This document shows, piece by piece, positions 7,584 to 16,240 of a stretch of 62,004 bases of DNA. The position numbers and the translations under genes are program-made. Source of the DNA: Chloracidobacterium sp. UBA3360 (GTDB taxonomy: Bacteria > Acidobacteriota > Blastocatellia > Pyrinomonadales > Pyrinomonadaceae); assembly GCA_002360555.1 (NCBI GenBank), contig DEQS01000075.1, positions 23,686 through 85,689 of the forward strand, written 5' to 3'. The notes beneath the pieces were generated by a model that searched no databases, was not told the DNA's origin, and worked only from the letters and a program-made list of their open reading frames with translations. Each line of letters begins with the position of its first letter. Position 1 is the first letter of the stretch.

Positions 7584-10500
7584 TTGGAAGCAGTTATTGT
7601 AGCGGCCGCCGTGGCGGTGTTCGTCCTGTTGGCGTTCCTGGCCTGGAGACGATATCTCTGGGCGGCACGAGTTGCGCCGGAAACGCAGGCCGACACCTCT
7701 GAATTCAGCCTCACTGACGTTTTCGGCGAACGCTCCCTCATAAACGTTCCGCATCAAAAAGGAATTCTTTGGCTGACGGACGTTTTTAGCCGTTCGGCCC
7801 GAAAGTTCCCGAGTCACGTCGCCCTGCAGATCCCGCACACCGGCGAGTCTCTGACCTATTCCGAACTGGACGCACATGCCGAACGGATCGCCGCGTCCAT
7901 CGCGCCGTTTCTCACCGGCCCGGACCAGGTCGTCGCGGTCGCGATGTCGCAGGACAATTGGCAGATCGTCGCCTCACATCTTGCGGTCCTCAAGGCTGGC
8001 GGTACGTTGATGTTCCTCGACACGACATTGCCGGACACGTTGCTCGAGCACATGCTCAAGGACGCGGATCCGGCGCTAATTCTCACACGAGGACAGCCGC
8101 GGTTTCGTGATCTTCCGACACTTGATGTGCTCGCTCTGCCGGAGTCGACGCCTAAAAGAACACCGCCAACCTGGCTCGACGATCCAGCCCAGCGACTCGC
8201 GACCATCTTTTATACGAGCGGTACGACCGGAATGCCAAAAGGCGTCGAGTGTCCGCACGCGGGATACGTAAATCTCGCGCTGAGCTACGCCGATTATTTC
8301 GATCTGATGCCGGGCATGGATGCGACGACTCTGACTTCGTCGTTGGGATACGACGGCAGTATCTCCGAGATGTACAGTGCCTGGGTGTCAGGCTGTTCCG
8401 TGGTAATGCTCACCAAGGAGCAGGTCCGATCGGGCCCGGACCTCGTAGCAGTGCTCCGTGAGGCCGAGGTTACCGTGCTGTTCTGCCCGCCGGTATTGCT
8501 GACGACACTAACGCCGGCGCCGGAGGTCGATCTTCCTTATCCGATCTGTCGATATATCGTGCCTGCGGGCGAGGCTTTCCCTACGGCACTCGTGGAACCC
8601 TGGACGCGGGCTAGGCGTCAGATCATCAATACCTACGGCCCGACCGAGGCGAGCACCGACACGAGTCGACAGAGCTTGCGTCCGGGTGAACCGATCACCA
8701 TCGGCTCGCCGTTCCCTAATGTTACGTACGTAATTCTCGAGGTCGATGACCTGCGTCCGCTGCCGCATGGTGAGATCGGCGAACTTTGTATAGGCGGTGT
8801 TCATGTCGCGCGCGGCTATCGCAACCTGCCGGAACAAACCGCACAAAAGTTCATCACGCATCCCGAGTTTGGCCGACTCTATCGCACCGGTGACAAATGC
8901 CGAATCGACATCAAAACACAGCGTGTCCACTTTCTCGGACGCATCGATGCCCAGCTCAAGGTTCGCGGGCACCGCGTCGAAGCACAGGCCGTCGAGGACA
9001 TACTCCAAACTCAATTCAGCGAGATCGAAGCTGCCGTTCTCGACTACCAGAACGAGGCTCTCGTTGCCTTTGTATCCGCACCAACCGTCCGTGAAGAAAA
9101 GATATCGATAGTGGCCCCCGCTCCTGCAGATTGGGCCGCACGCGTGAGAGCGAAACTTGCCGAACAGCTTCCGGGCCCGTCGGTCCCGACAAGTATATTT
9201 CTGGTCGAGAAATTTGTCATGAAGCCCGTCTCGGGCAAGATCGACCGCGCATGCCTGCCAAATCTGGCTAAATTGCTACACAACGCCGAGACGTCGGCGG
9301 AAAATGACTCTAGCGTTGAGTCCATCGGCACGTCGAATTCGAACATGGTCAGAGCTTCAGACGCGGCCGAGACCGATCCTGAGTGCGATGAGGTGCTGGC
9401 GATCTGCCGTTCGGTCTTCGAGGCGCCTTTGGGGCCGGACGACCGCTTCGCGGACGCTGGCGGCCATTCGATCGTGATCGCACGTCTAGCCCAAAAATTG
9501 CAGGCAGCGGACTGGTCCGTTTCGGTCCGCGATCTGCTCAGCGACTTCAATACTGCGCGGTTGGTCTCAAAACGCCCCCGCGCGTCACAGGAGAACGAAG
9601 AAACCAACAAATTTCCCGCCGAAACCGATAATAAAGTCGTCGAGCGCGATGAGGCCGCGGCCGAGGTTCTATCGGTCCGGTATTTCACCGCACTGCAGAT
9701 CCTGTTCGCTTTGGTCTTGTACTCTCCGGGCTTGGCGGCAATTATCATTGCATTCGGGATCACCGACCTCGAAGTATTGTTCGAGTCCGCCGGCCTCCTC
9801 GGATTCATCACCGCAGGGGCAGTGCTCTACTTAGTCGCCCTGGCAACTCCATTTATCGGCTTGATCTGGGTCAAGATGATCAAATCGTTCATGAGCGGCG
9901 ACAACTATAGGAACAATGTAACGCCCGGTATCTATCCAAAATGGAGCAGGATGCACCTTCGGGTCTGGTGCATCGAACGAATGGAGAGTCTGGTGCTCCT
10001 TTCACTTGTCAGGTTGTACCGCAGCGCTCCACTTATTGCCTTTGCCTTGCGGCAGCTCGGAGCAACCGTGGGGAAAAACTTTCAATGCGCCCCGAACGTC
10101 GGACTCTCGGGGCCGCTTGACTTGATCACGATCGGGGACGATGTTGCCGTCCAAACCGGAGCGCAAATACACACGACGAGTTGGCTGGGACAAAATCTTC
10201 ATATAGGTCCGGTTCGCCTCGAAAGCGGCTGCAAGATCGGCATGCGCGCCGCCATCGCGAACAACGTGTCGGTCGGCAGCGGCACATGGATCACACCCTT
10301 CACATCAGTTTTGAAGAGCGTTGGCTTTCAAGAGATGTGGGAAGGCGCTCCTGCCCGTCTCGCGGGCGGATACACTGAATTGAGGCGAACGGCCGAGATC
10401 TGCCGCTACTCATATCCGGTCTGGCTGCTCGAGGCATTGAACATTCTGATGCAGATCGTCATATTCTTCGGGCTCAATCTGATTCCGGCCGCCGTCATTG

Positions 10501-12704
10501 GCTGGTTGGCCCGCGGGATGGCACTGGCAGGAGACAGTGGTATTTCAGCAAACTATCTCAAGACGGCGCCGCCATTGGAGATCTTCTGGCACCTGTCCGT
10601 GTACGCCCTGGTGACCACATCGGCGATCATCGTCACAACTTCGGTCCTGACTTGCCTTTTTATTCGATGGACGGCTGCTGCACCGGGCATCTATCCATCC
10701 CGTGGTCTAAAGGCAGCCCTACTCATGTACAGAATGTACATGTTGAACGGCATACAGAGGATCTGGACCTGGACCATCACCGGACAGTACCTGCGGGCGC
10801 TCGCGGGAGTCCGCTTTTCGCCGTTAGGAGCCTCGGAGTGCGACCAAATGAACAATCTCGTCCCGGAGGCCGCCGCCGCCGATGGCCAGGTGTTCTGGTC
10901 CAACGGATGCTTTACTAATATGCTCGATGTCTCGGCGGGCCACTTTGCCTTGCGCCGTCTCGACATGCCCCGCAATTTCTTTAGCGGTAATAACTGCGTC
11001 GCGGAATACGGTAATTTGCCGTCCAATTTTCTGCTCGGTGTCTCAACTCCCGCCAGCGATATTAATTACAGACGGCAGATGAGGTCGCGGCCCGGAGAAC
11101 CGGCTACGATCGTTGGAAACCCGCCCGTGAGATTCGCGAGCACTTCATTTGAGGCGGAAAATGAAGCCCATCAATTGCCCGGATTCCCGATCTTTCTCGC
11201 CCGAGTATTGCTGAATGATCTCTCCAGCGTCGTTTTGATCCCAGTCACGTTGGGCATCATCTTCGCGATACTGTATGTAAGTTTCTCGCAGTGGAACGAC
11301 AATCCAATGGCCAATGCTTTCGCCGCATTGGTTCTTTCGGAAGTAGGTTTGATCCTGTTGAGCATCATTGTCAAAAAGCTGCTTGTTGGCGCCAAATGGG
11401 GAAACGATCACTCAACGCCGTTCTGGTCGATCCGTCACTTTTCTTATTTCCTGGCTCAGGATTGCTTCTTTGTCTGGTGCGGCTCTTTTATGGGATTCGT
11501 TGCTGGCACGATCCTGTCGAATCCGCTTCTCCGGTGGATGGGATGCAAGATCGGCCGGCGTACGATCGTGACGGGGCCGCTGCAGTGCTTCGACTGGAAT
11601 GCAGTCAGTGTTGGCGATGATTGCGTTGTGGACGGCATGCTACAGCTGCACAGCTTTGAGGACATGGTCCTCAAGGTCAAGCGAACAGATATCGGCGATG
11701 GCTCCACCGTCAGTTTCGGAGCTACGGTCATGGGGGGAGCGGCGATCGAGCGGGAAACGACCCTATTGCCGCTGACCCTCGTGCTCAAGGAAATGACGAT
11801 GCCCTCCGCCACTTACGAGGGGAGCCCTGCGCAATTGGCGCCAACCATCGAGTCACGATCAGAATTACAGTCAGCAGCAGCCATCAAGAGCGAACCTCAT
11901 ATCGTCGACAATACCGACTGGCTTAAGGCCGCCGCGATCATCCTCGTGATAGTTGACCATTTCGGTTATTTCTTCATGGAGAACGACCTGTGGTGGGGCG
12001 TCTTCGGCCGGTTTGCCGCTCCGACGTTCTTCTTTTTGGTCGGCTATGCATCGACTCGTGGAATTCCGCTACACTGGATCGGGCTCGGCGTGGCCTTGAC
12101 CATGCTCGACAGTTGGAATGCCGATTGGGAATGGGTTGCGCCAAACATCCTGCTCAGTTTCGCGGTAATACGGATCGCGCGGCCATACGTACTGTCCCTC
12201 ATACAACGCATGCCGTGGGCGGCGTACGTCATCACTTTCGCCATACTGCTCGCCGTTTTGCCCGTTGCTGCAAAGTTGTTTGACTATGGCATCGAAGGAT
12301 GGCTGTGGGCCATTGTCGGCCTGTATCACCGCCTGTATGTTGACGGAAAAGCGACGGTCGAAGCAAACACAGATGAAACGATACAACCGCTTTCCGCCGA
12401 TCCCGTGTCGGACAAGGCGAGGCTCGTACGTCTGTTGGCCTGCGTCGCCGCCGCTATCATTTACGTCTGGCAGGAGCAGATCGAATTCCAGTTTCCACAG
12501 CCGCATCTGATAGTGTTCGTGATTGGTCTGTGTGTTCTGTCCCTGAGTTTTTGTCTTTTCTTTCGGGGCCGCAGCCGCTTTCAGCCGCCCGCGGCGATCG
12601 CCGGAGTCATGGGATTCGTCGGCCGCCACACACTCGAGATATACGCTCTCCAACTTGCCGCATCAGAGATAATTGTTAAACTGCTACCCAATCTCGCAGG
12701 TTAA
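7584..12704 (+). CDS. Membrane NRPS-like polyamino-acid synthetase (Pls/poly-Dap type) with C-terminal TraX-like domain
   Basis: The 1706-residue protein starts with TTG preceded by AGGAGAG. Residues 3-20 form a transmembrane anchor. An adenylation domain follows (about 60-560) with YTSGTTGMPKG (210-220), NTYGPTE (349-355), YRTGDK (433-438) and the catalytic Lys in GKIDR (552). A thiolation domain (about 598-660) carries the phosphopantetheine serine in GGHS (Ser629). Residues 700-1425 alternate membrane helices with three soluble hexapeptide-like segments (about 825-930, 1070-1190, 1315-1420). That is the hallmark of epsilon-poly-lysine synthetase and its poly-Dap relatives, which build isopeptide chains without condensation domains. 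Residues 1444-1700 are another multi-helix block resembling TraX/acyltransferases (TDWLKAAAIILVIVDHFGY). The specificity loop reads YDGSISE, YIVPAGE and TYGPTEASTD; an acidic residue at the last site would suit a basic amino acid. Dap is the likely substrate given the neighbours. Confidence 0.85.
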   Translation: MEAVIVAAAVAVFVLLAFLAWRRYLWAARVAPETQADTSEFSLTDVFGERSLINVPHQKGILWLTDVFSRSARKFPSHVALQIPHTGESLTYSELDAHAERIAASIAPFLTGPDQVVAVAMSQDNWQIVASHLAVLKAGGTLMFLDTTLPDTLLEHMLKDADPALILTRGQPRFRDLPTLDVLALPESTPKRTPPTWLDDPAQRLATIFYTSGTTGMPKGVECPHAGYVNLALSYADYFDLMPGMDATTLTSSLGYDGSISEMYSAWVSGCSVVMLTKEQVRSGPDLVAVLREAEVTVLFCPPVLLTTLTPAPEVDLPYPICRYIVPAGEAFPTALVEPWTRARRQIINTYGPTEASTDTSRQSLRPGEPITIGSPFPNVTYVILEVDDLRPLPHGEIGELCIGGVHVARGYRNLPEQTAQKFITHPEFGRLYRTGDKCRIDIKTQRVHFLGRIDAQLKVRGHRVEAQAVEDILQTQFSEIEAAVLDYQNEALVAFVSAPTVREEKISIVAPAPADWAARVRAKLAEQLPGPSVPTSIFLVEKFVMKPVSGKIDRACLPNLAKLLHNAETSAENDSSVESIGTSNSNMVRASDAAETDPECDEVLAICRSVFEAPLGPDDRFADAGGHSIVIARLAQKLQAADWSVSVRDLLSDFNTARLVSKRPRASQENEETNKFPAETDNKVVERDEAAAEVLSVRYFTALQILFALVLYSPGLAAIIIAFGITDLEVLFESAGLLGFITAGAVLYLVALATPFIGLIWVKMIKSFMSGDNYRNNVTPGIYPKWSRMHLRVWCIERMESLVLLSLVRLYRSAPLIAFALRQLGATVGKNFQCAPNVGLSGPLDLITIGDDVAVQTGAQIHTTSWLGQNLHIGPVRLESGCKIGMRAAIANNVSVGSGTWITPFTSVLKSVGFQEMWEGAPARLAGGYTELRRTAEICRYSYPVWLLEALNILMQIVIFFGLNLIPAAVIGWLARGMALAGDSGISANYLKTAPPLEIFWHLSVYALVTTSAIIVTTSVLTCLFIRWTAAAPGIYPSRGLKAALLMYRMYMLNGIQRIWTWTITGQYLRALAGVRFSPLGASECDQMNNLVPEAAAADGQVFWSNGCFTNMLDVSAGHFALRRLDMPRNFFSGNNCVAEYGNLPSNFLLGVSTPASDINYRRQMRSRPGEPATIVGNPPVRFASTSFEAENEAHQLPGFPIFLARVLLNDLSSVVLIPVTLGIIFAILYVSFSQWNDNPMANAFAALVLSEVGLILLSIIVKKLLVGAKWGNDHSTPFWSIRHFSYFLAQDCFFVWCGSFMGFVAGTILSNPLLRWMGCKIGRRTIVTGPLQCFDWNAVSVGDDCVVDGMLQLHSFEDMVLKVKRTDIGDGSTVSFGATVMGGAAIERETTLLPLTLVLKEMTMPSATYEGSPAQLAPTIESRSELQSAAAIKSEPHIVDNTDWLKAAAIILVIVDHFGYFFMENDLWWGVFGRFAAPTFFFLVGYASTRGIPLHWIGLGVALTMLDSWNADWEWVAPNILLSFAVIRIARPYVLSLIQRMPWAAYVITFAILLAVLPVAAKLFDYGIEGWLWAIVGLYHRLYVDGKATVEANTDETIQPLSADPVSDKARLVRLLACVAAAIIYVWQEQIEFQFPQPHLIVFVIGLCVLSLSFCLFFRGRSRFQPPAAIAGVMGFVGRHTLEIYALQLAASEIIVKLLPNLAG

Positions 12705-12714
12705 AGCGGACGCC

Positions 12715-13722
12715 ATGAAGGTTCACGACCCAATCAAAAATTTCGAACGCCTCTGGAAAATGTTCAACGAGCGATATCCTTTTTTTGATTTGAGGAACGT
12801 GGACTGGCAAGAGCAGTACCCCAAGTACCGGCCAAAGGTCATACCTGAGACGACCGACGACGAGCTATTCGACATCTTTTGTCAAATGCTAGAGCCGTTA
12901 AATGACGGCCACGTAGAGCTGATCGCCAAGGCCCGCGGCGGCAAAAAAGCCCGGCAGTTTCGAGCGGAAAAGACGCCGCGTTTTCATCGCGAGTTCGACA
13001 AAGGAGAGCTCAAGCAGCTATTCAAAACTACTGGCAAAACCCTTGTCAGCCTTGGATTTGAGAAGCCGGCAAAGACTGAAGCGTGGATGCTTCGTTACTG
13101 TAGGTCACGAGAATTTGGCTACATTCGGATCCTCGAGCTTGAGGGCATTAAAAAGCGTAAGCTCACCGCCGCCCTCGACAAGATCGCCAGTGACTTTGGG
13201 GCGTTGAAAGGGATCATTATCGATAGCCGTGACAATCCAGGTGGAGACGACGATACCGTGATCCAGATAGTAAACCGTTTTTGCGACCACAAGCGAGTCG
13301 CCTTTCACAGAAAGACCAGGATCGGGCCTGGCAAAGAGGACTTTTCACCTTTGAAAACATGGCACATCGAACCGCAAGGTAAGGTTCAGTTCACGGGTCC
13401 GATCGTCCTCCTAACTTGTGATTCCGTATTTAGCGGCGGCGAAGTATTCGCTTTAGCAATTAAACAGCTGCCCTATGTGACGATCATCGGTAACCATACC
13501 AACGGCATATTCTCGTATCAACTTGAGAAAAAGCTTCCTAACGGCTGGGAATACCGTCTGTCATATCAGGAATATCTCTCGCCCGACATGGTCTGCTACG
13601 AAGGCCGCGGCGTACCCGCAGACATTGAACTACTCAACAAAAAGGCTGATATTGAAAATGGCATGGACCCCTTGATAGTCCGCGCACTTGAAGTCTTAAG
13701 GTCCGGCAACGGTCGGTGGTGA
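12715..13722 (+). CDS. S41-family (tricorn/CtpA-like) serine peptidase, no signal peptide
   Basis: The 335-residue protein has the S41 protease core: NDGHVEL (His66 region), RDNPGGDDD (172-180) and the nucleophile serine in DSVFSGGE (Ser240). Conserved strands such as GIIIDSR surround these. The family cleaves peptides or C-terminal tails. There is no signal peptide and no PDZ domain that I can see, so it is probably cytoplasmic. The ATG at 12715 lies 10 bp after the synthetase stop, within the same operon; an in-frame ATG at 12673 would overlap the synthetase. A role in product trimming, self-protection or precursor recycling is possible but unproven. Confidence 0.75.
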   Translation: MKVHDPIKNFERLWKMFNERYPFFDLRNVDWQEQYPKYRPKVIPETTDDELFDIFCQMLEPLNDGHVELIAKARGGKKARQFRAEKTPRFHREFDKGELKQLFKTTGKTLVSLGFEKPAKTEAWMLRYCRSREFGYIRILELEGIKKRKLTAALDKIASDFGALKGIIIDSRDNPGGDDDTVIQIVNRFCDHKRVAFHRKTRIGPGKEDFSPLKTWHIEPQGKVQFTGPIVLLTCDSVFSGGEVFALAIKQLPYVTIIGNHTNGIFSYQLEKKLPNGWEYRLSYQEYLSPDMVCYEGRGVPADIELLNKKADIENGMDPLIVRALEVLRSGNGRW

Positions 13723-13750
13723 TCATTTGTTTGACGGACAACCGTAAGAG

Positions 13751-14479
13751 ATGACGATATTAGAAAGCGATCGGGTCAAAACCATGTTTACCAAAAGTAC
13801 GCAGGATTGGACACCTTCGTCGGCCGAACATGAGGCTTTTGTGCTGTTTGCTCCGGTTTCACCAGATCCTGAGACATCGCGGCTCTGCTCCTCGATACTT
13901 TCGGATGCCGAACTTAAGAGGGCCGAACGTTTTTTGACATTGGACGGCAGGGAACATTTTTTGCAGCGGCGAGCGTTTCGTCGTCATTGTGGAGCCATAG
14001 CTGTCGGAACTCATGAGCCGTTATCACAGATCGTTTTCGAGGAAACCGAGAAAGGACGTCCATACCTTCCCGCTTCGCCGGATCTTTGGTTCAGCTTTTC
14101 CTCATGCCGATTTGGATTTCTAGGGGCGTGGTCGTCAACGCAGGCGATCGGCGTCGATCTCGAAGATCGCACGAGGATGGTGGAGGCGATCGAACTTGCC
14201 GATCAGTTCTTTTCGAAGCCTGAGGCAAAGATGGTCGAACGGGCGGTTGGGGCGGAACGTCTGCGGACATTCTTCCAACTCTGGTGCCTCAAGGAAGCAG
14301 CTCTGAAATCGATCGGCGAGGGCCTGCCCGCAGGCCTCGCGGCGTTCGAATTTGAGCTTTCCCCAGATTTACGTATCGTTAATGCGCCCCGAGAACACGG
14401 CGAACCTGAGCAATTCGTTGCCCACCTGATCGAAAATGCTAATACATGCGCCGCACTAGTTGTTCGAACGTTGGCCTAA
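13751..14479 (+). CDS. 4'-phosphopantetheinyl transferase (Sfp type)
   Basis: The 242-residue protein has the two Sfp signatures: GVDLED (134-139, Mg2+ binding) and WCLKEAALK (178-186). It transfers the phosphopantetheine arm of CoA onto the thiolation-domain serine, here most likely Ser629 of the neighbouring synthetase. Position 28 bp after the S41 gene makes it the last gene of the operon. Its presence supports a self-contained, functional assembly line. Confidence 0.88.
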   Translation: MTILESDRVKTMFTKSTQDWTPSSAEHEAFVLFAPVSPDPETSRLCSSILSDAELKRAERFLTLDGREHFLQRRAFRRHCGAIAVGTHEPLSQIVFEETEKGRPYLPASPDLWFSFSSCRFGFLGAWSSTQAIGVDLEDRTRMVEAIELADQFFSKPEAKMVERAVGAERLRTFFQLWCLKEAALKSIGEGLPAGLAAFEFELSPDLRIVNAPREHGEPEQFVAHLIENANTCAALVVRTLA

Positions 14480-14740
14480 TTCATTTACTGCTGATATTTT
14501 GATCTAAATCGACACTTAAGGCTACTAGTCGCCATTCCCAAAACACCTGGATTGTTAAAGGATCTGGTAATTCAAATGAAAACGCTTGGCGACCGGTGGC
14601 CGGCGAATACGCTGAGAAGCTAGTGATCTAGAACGCCAGCAAAGTGCGGTGGAGATCTTTCGACCAGCGCGATCCGACCTAGCTCAACGAATAGGATCAT
14701 GCGGATCATCTCGTGTAGTTTAAGGTGGAAATTTGAGTGG
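14480..14740. other. Intergenic region, no gene seen
   Basis: About 260 bp after the phosphopantetheinyl transferase. It has frequent stops in all frames, no recognisable RNA and no strong terminator for the plus-strand operon. Confidence 0.4.
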
Positions 14741-14772
14741 GAACAGAAAAGCCGTCCAATGCTGAACGGCTT
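14741..14772 (-). terminator. Rho-independent terminator downstream of the tRNA-Asn fragment
   Basis: On the minus strand AAGCCGT pairs with ACGGCTT (14766-14772 with 14749-14755, 10-nt loop) and is followed by TTTTCTGTT. It lies 16 bp beyond the CCA end of the tRNA fragment, as expected of the original tRNA transcription unit, and marks the left side as the ancestral chromosomal flank. Confidence 0.6.
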
Positions 14773-14788
14773 AAACTGCCTGTTTAAT

Positions 14789-14833
14789 TGGCTCCGCAGG
14801 TAAGACTCGAACTTACAACCCTTCGGTTAACAG
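14789..14833 (-). pseudogene. 3' fragment of tRNA-Asn(GTT), putative attachment site
   Basis: Reading the minus strand, 45 bases match a tRNA-Asn from the anticodon loop CTGTTAA (14833-14827) to the encoded CCA (14791-14789). They include a perfect 5-bp T-stem (GTAAG/CTTAC) around TTCGAGT and the acceptor strand CTGCGGAG. The 5' half (acceptor 5' strand TCCGCAG, D-arm) is absent upstream. The break at the anticodon loop, and an inverted repeat CCTTC-N8-GAAGG (14820-14837) across it, are typical of a tyrosine-integrase crossover core. This is the duplicated 3' end left at the distal end of an integrated element. Confidence 0.7.
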
Positions 14834-14895
14834 AAGGACATCCTCACGGCGTCTGAGTGTCAGGGAGTGTTATTAACGTTAATTATTGCAAGGGG

Positions 14896-15077
14896 TTGCA
14901 CATAATCCAGGTGCTCAGTACTACTCAGCGATTTTGTGTCATATCTGGTGCGATTTTCACTAGTTATGTCACAATCCACGTCACAATAAATTCGCGAGGA
15001 ACATGTGATTACAAATTCTTTTTAGCGAATTATCACAATTGGAAGAATTTTGGGAAGTTGTTGCACCAATGTTGCAC
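14896..15077. repeat. Clustered short direct repeats, possible integrase/excisionase arm sites
   Basis: TTGCAC occurs three times (14896-14901, 15061-15066, 15072-15077) and TCACAAT three times (14969-14975, 14981-14987, 15033-15039; the first two are GTCACAAT repeats 12 bp apart). They lie in a noncoding 290-bp stretch between the tRNA fragment and the excisionase-like pseudogene. Repeats with helical spacing beside an attachment core resemble arm-type sites. Confidence 0.4.
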
Positions 15078-15123
15078 ACGATTTGTCCAGGGACTCCGAA
15101 TATTTTAAGCCGTCTGAAAAGGA

Positions 15124-15432
15124 TCAACTTACGATTTTCTTAGTCTTTCGCTCACGACCTTCGAGAAACGGTATTAGGTGCTTCTCGACAGAATATGGCA
15201 GTCAGTTTCCGACCCTGAAAAAGCCAATGACACTATTCTTCCTCATTCGCCAGAGCGTGACTTCGGAGACTCTGCAATACGCGGCAGCCTCTTTCGTATT
15301 CAGAAGCCCTTGACGTTCAGGTGGCTTTTCAACAAGTGCTGTTGTCTCTTCGCGGGGTTCTAATGCAGACCGGATCTCTTCGCGTATGATTCGTCGCAGC
15401 GTCCTTTCAATTTCCTCAAGCAATTCGTGCAT
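15124..15432 (-). pseudogene. Excisionase-family helix-turn-helix gene interrupted by one in-frame TGA
   Basis: The N-terminal part is a charged helix (MHELLEEIERTLRR), followed by an HTH_17/MerR-like excisionase domain: LLNTKEAAAYCRVSEVTLWRMRK and FFRVGN. The frame meets TGA at 15204-15202 exactly in the wing of the domain. It then continues for 25 more codons without a stop (LPYSVEKHLIPFLEGRERK) to TGA at 15126-15124, matching the family's expected continuation. The simplest explanation is a CGA-to-TGA change. The gene next to the tRNA fragment is thus a decayed directionality factor or control gene of the mobile element. No integrase is seen nearby. Confidence 0.65.
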
Positions 15433-15556
15433 TTGAGCTCCGGGTCAAAATCGGATCAATCCAATAGCTAAATGGTAACACCCATTCAGGCGGGCATCCT
15501 TGAATGTCCCTTTTTCAATTCACACTCAGATTTACACCAAATATTTTTGTTTTTGG

Positions 15557-16240
15557 TCAGTCAAGCTGGTCGATGATCGGAGATGTGCGTTCATATTCGA
15601 TTGCTGTGAGATAGTCATCAGGCTTGTTCACATTTAAGAAAAAACGGTTTGTGCCCCGTAGATCTTCATACTCGGCAAAATTGAGAATTCGTGTATTTAG
15701 TCTGGTGGCTAGATTCTGAAGCCGCCAATTGCCCTCTGTTATCATTTTCCTGACCTCGGGCAAACAATGGTGGGGACGGAAAAGCCCACAAAGCGGCTGA
15801 ATGCGTCCATCGGGTTGTTCTGCGAAAACAGTGTCGGCACTGTTGTCCGGCGAGTCTGCGAATTGCTCGACTATTGATCTCATTCTTATCAACAACTCTT
15901 CGTTTACAAACGGGAGATCACAGGCGAGTATCGCGACCCATTCAGTTTTTGCGTGAAATAGAGCTGTGTAAAGGCCAATTATTGCACCTCGCGTGTTCGA
16001 TCCGACCAGTTCGTCCTTAATTATCGGCAAAGAGGTAACATCGGCCGTCAAATTGCCGACTGCGTAAATAGGATCGGCTATTCGGGACAGAGTGTTCGCT
16101 GCTCGGTCAAGGAGCTTTTTGCCGCCGAGCCACAAATTTGGTTTGCTCCGACCCATTCGCCGGCTTTCGCCGCCGGCCAAGACAAAACCTTCGATCAAAT
16201 TCACGGAATTCCCAGAAATATGCTCATCATGTTGCTTCAT
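15557..16240 (-). CDS. mobA: MobA, molybdenum cofactor guanylyltransferase
   Basis: The 227-residue protein has the nucleotidyltransferase signature FVLAGGESRRMGRSKP near the N-terminus and the metal-binding ACDLPF further in. MobA attaches GMP to molybdopterin to form the MGD cofactor used by DMSO-reductase-family enzymes; two such enzymes are encoded in this window. The ATG at 16240 overlaps the end of narK by 14 bp; a longer in-frame start (16315) would lie deep in narK and adds unrelated residues. It is the last gene of the leftward nitrate operon. Confidence 0.85.
   Translation of the reverse strand: MKQHDEHISGNSVNLIEGFVLAGGESRRMGRSKPNLWLGGKKLLDRAANTLSRIADPIYAVGNLTADVTSLPIIKDELVGSNTRGAIIGLYTALFHAKTEWVAILACDLPFVNEELLIRMRSIVEQFADSPDNSADTVFAEQPDGRIQPLCGLFRPHHCLPEVRKMITEGNWRLQNLATRLNTRILNFAEYEDLRGTNRFFLNVNKPDDYLTAIEYERTSPIIDQLD

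Noticed and set aside
14789..14900. Complete tRNA-Asn gene
   Set aside because: The D-arm and acceptor 5' strand are missing upstream of the anticodon loop, so only a fragment can be supported.
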